From positions 438,912 to 502,911 of the forward strand of contig NW_017962921.1 of the NCBI RefSeq assembly GCF_001661345.1: a stretch of 64,000 bases of DNA, given 5' to 3'. Of this stretch, positions 52,401 to 60,500 are shown piece by piece (within the stretch, counting starts at the first letter, position 1; each line of letters starts with the position of its first letter). This DNA is from Ascoidea rubescens DSM 1968. Lineage: Eukaryota; Ascomycota; Saccharomycetes; Ascoideales; Ascoideaceae. The notes beneath the pieces were generated by a model. That model saw only the letters and a list, made by a program, of their open reading frames with translations, made no database searches and was not told the origin of the DNA. The position numbers were made by a program, and so were the translations under genes.

Positions 52401-52895
52401 CGAAACAAAAAAGTTGTTTTAATTGGAATTAGCTCGCTTTTAAGAATTCCAACTAACTATATCAATAACAACAGTGTTGAAAATAACTATGGTTCAATGA
52501 TTCTCACTTATCAAAATCTCAGTTCTATAATTTTTACTGAAAAAAATGTTGATTTGACTTTTAATTTCTGGGCAAGATATTTAGAAGAGATATCTGAAAA
52601 TTCCAATGGGGATTGTGAAAGATACTATAGCAAAAAGCATTTCAATTATGAAGAGTACCATTTATTAGATAATTTGGACTTAATTTTGGATAACTCGTTA
52701 CCGAAAAATTCTGAATTTATTAGATATGAGTCGTTGTTGGTTGAAAATGATCCAATTCATAAGATTCCAATAAAGGTGTTCATAAAAAATATCTTGAATG
52801 AAATTGAAGCTAAAGTAGGAGTTGATGAGTATGCCAAGCTAATTAACCATGTGGACACTACGGTTTTAGAGGAGTTACAAATGTTGATTCATTGA
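49482..52895 (+). CDS. KAP120: Karyopherin-beta, Kap120 (importin-11-like)
   Basis: The protein has 1137 residues and is a HEAT-repeat nuclear transport receptor. In S. cerevisiae Kap120 imports Rpf1 and other cargo and affects 60S subunit export. The importin-beta N-terminal domain is clear: QLATWRITPGFYSSLQDIFLN, then SLSIIEFKNGVEKYW and SRYEFPKNWPDLF (residues about 33-130), which binds Ran-GTP. The match with S. cerevisiae Kap120 continues through VGEANs-free blocks such as LKILRRII, KPCVENFFIDL and VLIGISSLLRIP to the end (LLVENDPIHKIPIKVFI, LEELQMLI). Short Asn-rich inserts occur, including a poly-Asn run at about residues 343-352. It is about 100 residues longer than the S. cerevisiae protein because of these inserts. 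Confidence 0.93.
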   Translation: MEHLPLNADNLIRILTIVSGSSRDATVKLSENQLATWRITPGFYSSLQDIFLNSTLPQNIKSLSIIEFKNGVEKYWKTSSINSIPPNEKKIIKSRLFNNLNSNQSNLFLLNLSYSISKISRYEFPKNWPDLFNKIQDILITSLNDVENNVNNQYQFYNILIVLNQIIKILNSVKIGLIKPTLAVKIQIITPILIKSYFSLFNKWFQLFNQNQSQSQNQSFLLLLKSNYINLKILRRIIVDTLPHPNKDQLIIEFFNNSLNHLQSLLTLNLDYNSININNPNDFELNELISKFIKCYIKLYHNLILRNPTAFILFPNSINILITILNILKDKSSQIINLIDNNNNNNNNNNTDDFDVDESPNNFWEIIAIKSILSLKRLLAFIHRKLASQSKKSLLNDSSTNSSSTSLVINQVNQKDEIDLAIHILIGQFFTDDLIVNIFNLIIYNYFKLSINDLKNWQNNPEYFVNQQISFNWEFQIKPCVENFFIDLIYNFKQLLTPLILNYFNSNNNLLLSFNLNNNSNTTMLDLVLEKDSILTLLQLSSTILIDYIDFKDIVINILLPIISNNKFIEIKILKRRIILILGSWFTHLRKLSNNNALNIFQILNLCLLDNSVNDKVMKLTTIQTLNCILNDKKFNDYKFQFKEYSIDFLKKIINILSSNEFKNIETNLYILNTLSLIIEKNIPNLDSTFILNEIILNFIPKYWDYSNINNIDILKNSLIRLLKFSIISINNSKNSFSISLPLIKLSCQTNYLMDDGFELFETILKYYPDIINNEINHEVFDEELIKMIPLVFEGVLNFTENLLLMLAIIRSYIIILPLDIFYKIDGNLNLLLSSNDINSTNRFGNFSNNDNLLSKIFTVFENYLFNVKDEILEIIVSILDIFFLKVYKINDNNNENKLIIENLISSGLISAILRFLLEENQSPIYLGKMFIILARIIYIDDGILFKVLNLDEFNKLIQLWMDNYQYIYLDNYRNKKVVLIGISSLLRIPTNYINNNSVENNYGSMILTYQNLSSIIFTEKNVDLTFNFWARYLEEISENSNGDCERYYSKKHFNYEEYHLLDNLDLILDNSLPKNSEFIRYESLLVENDPIHKIPIKVFIKNILNEIEAKVGVDEYAKLINHVDTTVLEELQMLIH

Positions 52896-54290
52896 TCTGA
52901 AAAGTGAAAATATAACCTGAATTCAAAATTCTTTTCTTTAATAGATCCTAATAGCATTTAGTACAATCCTAGCCTAGCTTTATTCAACAACCACCTAATT
53001 TTTTTCTATTCACAGAAACCATTTGAAAAAAAACATGAAACTAAATTAACCAAATTATTAAAAACTCAGTCAATTTAGTAATAATATTCTTAATAACCCT
53101 TTTTATGAAATATTAACATCATTTAAAAACAAAACAACCAGTATTTAATAAAATCAATCACCTATCACTTTGCTTTTCAAATATTAATTACCATCTCGTT
53201 TAGAATCTTGAATGTGCCATTTTGTATTCATCCAACCAAAATCATGGTATCAAATTTGTTGCTACTTTGTACAATTCTAAATCAATTTATCAGAGGAATA
53301 GATAAACAATAGCCATATATTATACAATTCAAACTCTTGGGTTTGCTGGTCCAAATCACAAACCATCACTCAATAAAAGCATCTTTTACACCACTTCCCT
53401 CAGTAGTTGTTTCTGCTGGCTGCCATTGTGGTAATCTTGAACAGTCAGAAAAATATCAAAACTTTATATTGAATAGATGAAGCGAAAAATCCACCTCATA
53501 ATTGCACCAACAGTTTGTAATGTCAAAAATAAGAAAAAGCAAATAGTAGAACAGAGAAATGAAACTGCTTAAACCCAGTAAATTGATTATTAAAATTTCA
53601 ACAGCAGTATACCTGTACATTTCCCCAATGCCATTTTCTTAGATAATTCCAGAGTTATATATCTCCCAAACTAAATGCAACTTTGGTTTGTTTTATCATG
53701 ATTACAAAACCACCAGAAGCAGCTCTCGTAGCCAATTGAATAATGTTGTTATTGATTCAGCTGAAACAGCACGCCATCTTGATGAAATACACCGGCGCTT
53801 CTATGATATTGGTGTTTCTTCCAGTTTTTAACTTCTGAAAACTTGGAAAATGGATTTGAGGATAAAGTTGAAAAGGAAGCTGAGTCCATTCTGGTGCAAG
53901 ATATAAATCAACAAAGCAAATGAAATGGTAACCAGGGACAGGTTTTTAGTTATCTGAATCCTTTTAATCTTTGGGGTACTCTAGTATTATATAAGAATTT
54001 ACGAACTTGCTATAGTTCCAGGCCTGGAGATTGTATGGAATTACTGATTAGGAAAGAGTGAGAGCTTACATCAGAGAGTGGTTAGTGATTGTGTATTTAG
54101 CAAACCTTAGCATTATATAATAGGCCACGAATTCAAGCAGACAATAATGAATTAAATGAATAAAAAAGCACAAAGAAAAATATAATATAAAAACTATATA
54201 AAGGATGTTTAATGTCAATGAAAACGATCAAGTTAAAATAAGACGAGTTCGATAAGAAAAAAAATAAGGACCCAAGTGTTCGGACCAATA
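52896..54290. other. Long convergent spacer between KAP120 and the 146-codon gene
   Basis: At 1.4 kb this is long for a spacer between two gene ends. A mixed-composition patch at 53690-53900 includes the shared motif CAGCTGAAACAGCAC (53758-53772) and a CGGCGC word. No protein frame is evident on either strand. A weak C/D-box-like arrangement (TGATGA near 53781, CTGA near 53835) is not enough to call a snoRNA. Confidence 0.5.
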
Positions 54291-54731
54291 TCAAATACTT
54301 TTGGTGATAAATTCTTTGGTGGTAAGAGAAGTAATTTCTTTTGATTCAGCAACGTTGAAAAACAATTTAGTTATTTGAGTGATAATAGAAGTTCTATTCT
54401 TTTCGAATAGTTTAAATTTTAAGGAAATTTTTTGATTTAATTTTTCAAAAGAAAATTTTGTGAAATCAAATACAAAATAGTTTTCATTTTCGGTTTCAGT
54501 TAAAACAGCAGGAGCATCTTTGGTTTTCAAGTAAGAATCTGTTTGTTCTGGGTTATCCAAGATTTCAAGCTCGACAAAATAGTCTTGAGGGTTGAAGAAT
54601 TTTGTGACATTTTTCTTTGATTTGTCGATAATTTTCAACGATAATTTTGCGTAATCATTTGGAAATGTTTTTGAATCAGATTCAATGAATTGAATTTCAT
54701 AAGTCAAGTTATTAAGTTCAATTGAAACCAT
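54291..54731 (-). CDS. Hypothetical protein, 146 residues
   Basis: I do not recognise this protein. It has alternating hydrophobic/polar strands throughout (MVSIELNNLTYEIQFIES, YAKLSLKIIDKS, DYFVELEILDNPEQ, NYFVFDFTKFSF, KISLKFKLFEKN), suggesting a compact all-beta, C2- or immunoglobulin-like domain. There is no signal peptide, membrane segment or low complexity, unlike chance frames in this AT-rich sequence. Lys, Glu and Asp are balanced and codon use is like its neighbours. The ATG has an A-rich context (AAAAATGG). It lies tandem to and 0.8 kb downstream of KHA1. A TCACGTGAT site at 55270-55278 lies about 540 bp upstream of its start. Existence as a gene is likely; function is unknown. Confidence 0.7.
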   Translation of the reverse strand: MVSIELNNLTYEIQFIESDSKTFPNDYAKLSLKIIDKSKKNVTKFFNPQDYFVELEILDNPEQTDSYLKTKDAPAVLTETENENYFVFDFTKFSFEKLNQKISLKFKLFEKNRTSIITQITKLFFNVAESKEITSLTTKEFITKSI

Positions 54732-55548
54732 TTTTGATTATTAGTAGATGTGATACTAGAAATGTAGGTATTAATTTGAAGAATACTAATTAGCCACGAT
54801 AAAAAGGGAGAAAATTCTCAATGTATTTATAATAAAACTTGATTATTAGAGAATTAAAAGGGATACTGGTCATTATTAGTGAATATTGGTGAATATCAGT
54901 GAACAATTGAATTTTAATTGATTTTTTTTTTGTTTCTTTGTTTTTTTATTCATGGGATTAATAATGTAAATAATTTCCCTCTTTCGACAATTGAATTTCT
55001 GATTAATCCAAGTCAAATAGAAAAGTTATATATCAAATTGAATATCGTTAAGCCCGCCCAACAAGAATAAATGTGTTGATGTTTCCATAGTCAAGTTAGT
55101 GAGTTGTTGAATTGTTGAGCTGATGAGCTGAATTGAGTTGAAGTGAATAAGATTATTATTTTGTTTCGTTTCTACGAATTGGAGATATTCTTCTAAATGG
55201 AATACCACTTTGAAAGTGGAATTTTCTGTTGAGGTGGTTAGTAGAAGAGATAAGAGTTTGTATGCAATGTCACGTGATATGTCAATAGAAAAACGAGATT
55301 ATTCTTGTAGAGATGTTGTTGTTGATGTCAGTAGGACTAAAGCCATTAAAATGAATAGAAGTGTGAAGTAATTCGAGTAAAAAAAAAGGAATAAACGAGA
55401 TTAACAAAAACAATTTGTTCTATAAGAAAAGAAAGACCGAAACAAACGAAAAAGAATATGATTAAAAAGTGAAAAATATAGGAGAAGAAGTGAAGGTTAA
55501 GTCAGGTTGAAACCAAATTGAAATGGTGTCGAGTAATTTTTGTTTTTG
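54732..55548. promoter_or_regulatory. Upstream region of the 146-codon gene / KHA1 3' flank
   Basis: AT-rich, with TCACGTGAT at 55270-55278, a perfect Cbf1-type E-box. Purine-rich sequence on the plus strand follows at 55370-55480. A 60-codon minus-strand frame (55026-55208) ends in METSTHLFLLGGLNDIQFDI; I cannot support it as a gene. Confidence 0.45.
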
Positions 55549-56877
55549 TTAGGTTATATGTGGTTGGATTTTTTCTCTATGGCTAGTTGGATAGACCCAT
55601 AGAGTTAGAGGAGTGGTTAGAAAGGTGCAGATTAGCGCCATTACAATGAACATTGAAAAGACCTTTTCTGAGATAATGCCAGCGTTTAAACCAGTTGTTA
55701 AAACAACAATTTCTACGATACCCTTGCAAGACATAAGGACGCCAACAGTGAGCGATTCTCTTTTGGATAGTCTGAACAAAATGGAACCGAGAAAGCCACC
55801 TAGGATTTTTGTTATCATGGCGATTGCAATGATGGCCACGATATAGCCCCAGTCTTTGGCAGAGTTTAAAGAGGTTAGGTCAGTCTTTAAACCGGCTAGA
55901 GTGAAGTAAAGAGGGATGATAGCAGTTTGAGTCAAGTCGTCGATTTTAACAATTAGTTTTTCGACATAGTTGTTGTCTCTTGGGATTATCAAGCCAACTA
56001 AAAAGGCGCCGAATATTGGATGTACGCCGATGATATCAGTGAAAAAGGAGGAGATGTAGACTAGTACAATCATAATTGAGATGGCGTAGGTTGAAGGGCC
56101 ATTGTTGATTTCATTTGTTTTTTTGATGAAAGCCCAGCGGATTAGGTATTTTACAGGGAACAAAATGAATAGCATCCAGCCAAAGGCGACGAGTAGGATA
56201 TATACAGTAGTGATTGCGTTGTCAGCATTGGCGAGGGTGATGCTGAGAGCTAGTAAAACCCAACCAAAGATGTCGTTTGTAATGCCAGCAGCTAGGACGA
56301 TGACACCAATTTTGTCAGTGATTAGATTTAGTTCGGATAGAATCCTCGCTAAGACTGGAAAAGCAGTGATGCACATCGCAACAGCAATAAAGACGAGGTA
56401 TGTTGAGAAGTCAGTCTCGTTGTCATTTTGAGACGTATGGTATTCGTTGTATAAGCCAATTGAGATGATGCAGCCAAAGCCAAAGGGGATGGCCATGTTG
56501 ATTATTCCAACAGTCAAAGCGATTTTGAGATTGTTTTTGATGAAATTCAAGTCGATTTCTAGACCTATAAGGAACAAAAAGAGGATCAAGCCAAAGTTGG
56601 CGACTAGAGTTAAGCCAGGTATGGAATCACTGGGAAAGACATTCGACGAGAAATTAGGGATGTTGCCTAGAACAGTTGGACCTAGTATGATACCAGTCAA
56701 GACTTCAGCGATAACCTTGGGCTGTTTCAAAAATTTCAATGGGATATGGATTAAGTAGCATAAACTGATAATCAAAATGGACTGGAAAAGAAATATGGTG
56801 ATTGGGTTGGAGGACTCATAAGCAATTGGGTTTCTACCAGATATTATTCCAGCGACAGACGAGGTATCGATAGCCAT
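55549..56877 (-). CDS. KHA1: K+/H+ antiporter, Kha1 (CPA2) family, short form
   Basis: The protein has 442 residues and is a cation/proton exchanger of endomembranes (Golgi in S. cerevisiae), used in intracellular K+ and pH balance. About 12 hydrophobic segments are seen. Conserved blocks include RQPKV-like KQPKVIAEVLTGIILGPTVLG, LFLFLIGLEIDL, AAGITNDIFGWVLLALS with the transport-site Asn-Asp, IIGVHPIFGAFLVGLIIPRD and GVLMSCKGIVEIVVL. The reading frame ends right after the membrane domain (TPLTLWVYPTSHREK), so the ~400-residue cytosolic tail of S. cerevisiae Kha1 (873 aa) is absent. I chose the ATG at 56877 because MAIDTSSVAGIISGRNPIAYESSNP aligns with the Kha1 start. The frame stays open 143 codons further, to 57306, through the promoter island. 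Confidence 0.9.
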   Translation of the reverse strand: MAIDTSSVAGIISGRNPIAYESSNPITIFLFQSILIISLCYLIHIPLKFLKQPKVIAEVLTGIILGPTVLGNIPNFSSNVFPSDSIPGLTLVANFGLILFLFLIGLEIDLNFIKNNLKIALTVGIINMAIPFGFGCIISIGLYNEYHTSQNDNETDFSTYLVFIAVAMCITAFPVLARILSELNLITDKIGVIVLAAGITNDIFGWVLLALSITLANADNAITTVYILLVAFGWMLFILFPVKYLIRWAFIKKTNEINNGPSTYAISIMIVLVYISSFFTDIIGVHPIFGAFLVGLIIPRDNNYVEKLIVKIDDLTQTAIIPLYFTLAGLKTDLTSLNSAKDWGYIVAIIAIAMITKILGGFLGSILFRLSKRESLTVGVLMSCKGIVEIVVLTTGLNAGIISEKVFSMFIVMALICTFLTTPLTLWVYPTSHREKIQPHIT

Positions 56878-57557
56878 TTCGAGTAGAGCTATTGTGAAAT
56901 AAGGGGATATGAAATAAGAGATGGAGTAGTGTCTCTCTGGGTGCATCAAAATATGTAATATAACGAAGCTCTGTTTGGATTTGACACGCGGAAAAATGCC
57001 GATAAAGCAGAAGCAAAATGGCGGAACAGAAAGAAATCGAGCTAACAACGAGAAAACGAAGGAAACAGCGCAAGAAAATAACAGCTTGCTGACAACACCA
57101 ATAACAAGAGAAGACTCAAGTGAGCAAGAGAAAACTTCAGTAAAAACGAGAAGCAGCAAGCCAAAAAAACAGACCCAGCTTTTTCTCGCAACTTGTTTCT
57201 GGCCGCTGGGACGGATTGATGCAGACAGTGCCGGGAATATGCAGCTGGTGGAGGCAGAACCGCTGTTGTGGTGCGCTACGTATGTATGCATGAAGAGCGC
57301 CATCATGCATAAACCGGGTAATCTAAAAGCGCTGTCAGAAAAGCCATTGAGATGGTGCCCATTGTGTTTACATAATCACACGTGCATCTGTGGCGAATGC
57401 TCTTCCGCGCCTCGGCCGACGCTTACGAATCAGGGCCACAAGCAAAGTCCCACAGTGATGCTCTTACACTTGATCAGCTCCTTCTTCTTCACTTCTACCT
57501 GGGTCTCTATTTATACCCCTAATTTGCGCATCTCTGCCACCATCCTATATTTCGACA
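56878..57557. promoter_or_regulatory. Divergent KHA1/UBP15 promoter
   Basis: A GC-rich island at about 57180-57430. It contains a Reb1-type site (CCGGGTAAT, 57314-57322; ATTACCCG on the other strand) and CACGTG at 57379-57384, some 60 bp apart. Long frames cross it on both strands (a KHA1 in-frame extension, and 198 codons at 56975-57571 on the plus strand), but neither resembles a known protein and both are best read as chance. Confidence 0.6.
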
Positions 57558-60500
57558 ATGGCTCCAAATAACAACCTTTCCATTAAGAATCCTGTTAATT
57601 CCATCAACGATCAGTATGTCGATATGGAGGTAATACCAGATCCAGGGGATCCAACCTCAATGGAGATCGATGCTGATGTTGAAGTCATTGACGACGACGA
57701 TGACGACGACGATGATGATGATGATAATGATGATGATGATTATGATGATGATGTTCCTCTTGGCGATATCAACAACATCGATGATCTAGATAACATGGAC
57801 GACATTGATAACGATCTCAACACAATTGATGCCTCCATTCACCCAATTCAAGGTCCTGGCAATACCAACCCTAACTCATCCTCAAACAATTCTACCAACG
57901 ACAACTCTCATCTAAACGATATCACCCATATTAATAATGTTGACAATATATCCAATCCCAAAAGCTGCTCCAAAAGTATCCCTAAAAATGTCTCCAAAAA
58001 CGTCTCCAAAAATACCTCCAAAAACAATGCTGCCAATAATCCTACTCCCAACAATAATATTCACAATGCCAAAAACCACAATCATAAAAATCAAAATCTC
58101 ACTCCCCAGCAAAAGAAAAATATAGCTCCCGCGACTGATTTTAATTTTTGGATGAACCAAATTAAAGATGTCCCTGATTATGACTACATTGAAAAAAAGC
58201 ATTTTACTTGGGAAATCAAAAACTTTTATAACCCAGATAACTCAAACAATAATAATAATAATAATAATAATATTAATAATAATAATAATAATAATAACAA
58301 CAATAATAATAATAATAACAATAGCAATAATAATACCCAAAATAATGCACCCAACAAATTAGTCTCCCCCGTATATAGATGTGGTGGCTACAATTGGGAC
58401 ATCCTTCTTTTCCCAAAAGGAAACACAAACAACAACAATTATATATCTCTATACCTACAACCCTTACCTGAAACTAAAAAAAAAATTACAAACTCCAACG
58501 AATCAAAAGATTCAATCAATTCCTATTCTTCCAATTCAGACGATCTAATTGACCCAGATTGGTACGTTTGTGCCCAATTTGGTTTACTAATTTGGAACCC
58601 TGAAAATCCAATGATAAAATTCTTTAATCACTCTCACCACCGTTTTTATAAAGACGAAACTGACTGGGGCTTTTCAAATTTCATCGACTTGAAATCACTA
58701 TCAAAAGTACAAGGTTTCAACGAAGGCTTTCTATCTCAAAAATCAAATAATCTAAATATCACAGTTTTCGTCAAGGTCCTTAAAGACAAAACTGGTGTAT
58801 TATGGCACAACTTTGTCAATTACAACTCAAAAAAGGAAACTGGTTTTGTAGGTTTGAAAAATCAAGGTGCAACTTGCTATCTAAATTCCTTAATTCAATC
58901 CTACTTCTTTACTAAAAGTTTCAGAAAATTGGTCTACCAAATCCCATCAAAGGATGACAACAGCGTAACCCTAGCCCTACAAAGGGTCTTTTACCAATTG
59001 CAAATATCCGACGATGCCGTTGATACCTCAGACTTGACAAGATCTTTCGGTTGGGACACCGGTGCTGCTTTCACCCAACATGACGTTCAAGAACTAAATA
59101 GAATTCTCATGGATAGATTAGAATCAAAGATGAAATTAACAAATGTCGAAGGTGGCCTAAACAACATTTTTGTTGGCAAAATGAAAAGCTACATAAAATG
59201 TATCAATGTTAATTATGAATCTTCAAGAATCGAAGATTTTTGGGATATCCAATTAAACGTCAAATCAATGAAGGGTTTAATCGAATCGTTTAAAAACTAC
59301 ATCGAAGTCGAATTATTGGAAGGTGAAAATCAATATGACGCCTTTGGCTATGGCTTGCAAGATGCTAAAAAGGGGGTTGTTTTTGAAAACTTTCCTCCAG
59401 TCTTACATCTACAATTAAAGAGATTTGAATACGACTTCAATTATGATACCTTAATGAAAATCAACGACCGCTATGAATTTCCCGATACAATTGATTTATC
59501 TCCCTATTTAAATCAAGATAATAAAGAAACCTTGAAAGAAGACTGGAATTATGATTTATACGGTGTTTTAATTCACCAAGGTGATATCTCCTCTGGTCAT
59601 TATTACACAATGATTAGACCAACAAAAGACGGTGACTGGTATAGATTCGATGATGATAAAGTATGGAAAGTCACTCACAAAGAAGTATTTGAAGATAATT
59701 TTGGTTGTGATTTGCTTGATAATTCAATCACTTCAACTTTCAGTCGATCTGATTTTCTCGAATATCAAACTAAAACTCACACTAGTGCTTATATGCTTGT
59801 TTATATTAGAAAAGACTTGTCTAGCGAAATATTAGAAGAAGTCACTGATGACAACGTCCCCAAACACATTATTGAAACCGTTAAACGAGAAAAAGAAGAA
59901 AAATTAAGGAAAATTAAAGAACAAGAAGAAATGCGTCTCTGTTTAAGTATTAGTTTATTCACTCCAAGAATTTTTAATAATTATGAAGGTTTTGATTTAG
60001 CTGCAAATCAATACGATAAATACTATAGTCACTCCCTTTATGACCAAAAATCTTCTCCAAAAGTCATAAAAATGTTGAAAACAACCAAATGGGATGATGT
60101 TTATAAGACTATTTTTAAAAGTTTGAATTATGATGAAAATGTTGCTCGTAAGTTCTTGAGATTATGGGCTATAGTCTATCGCAAAAATTACACCATCAGA
60201 CCGGATTGTCCTGTCAAAGTTGCCGTGGCTGAAATAGATAATACTAAGGTGTCATCTTCAACGATTCACGAAATTTACTCAAAACTTGCTACGAGAAAAA
60301 ATGGGGAATTTTTATTATATTGCGAAGATCTTAGAAGAGACTTGAGATCTATTGTTAGGTATATTGATGAAAAAGGAGTTGATTTGATTCCAAAGGTATT
60401 TAAAAATTACAAAACTTTACCTTTTATTTTTGAAAAATTAGACAAATTTTTTTACAAAGTGATTCTAAATGAAAACGGCGAAAACGTGGATAAGAATCAA

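Noticed and set aside
53781-53840. C/D-box-like TGATGA...CTGA arrangement
   Set aside because: No convincing terminal stem or C'/D' boxes; such pairs arise often by chance.
55026-55208. 60-codon frame ending in LFLLGGLNDIQFDI
   Set aside because: Looked for splicing to the 146-codon gene as a first exon; no donor or branch site fits, and the peptide is unknown to me.
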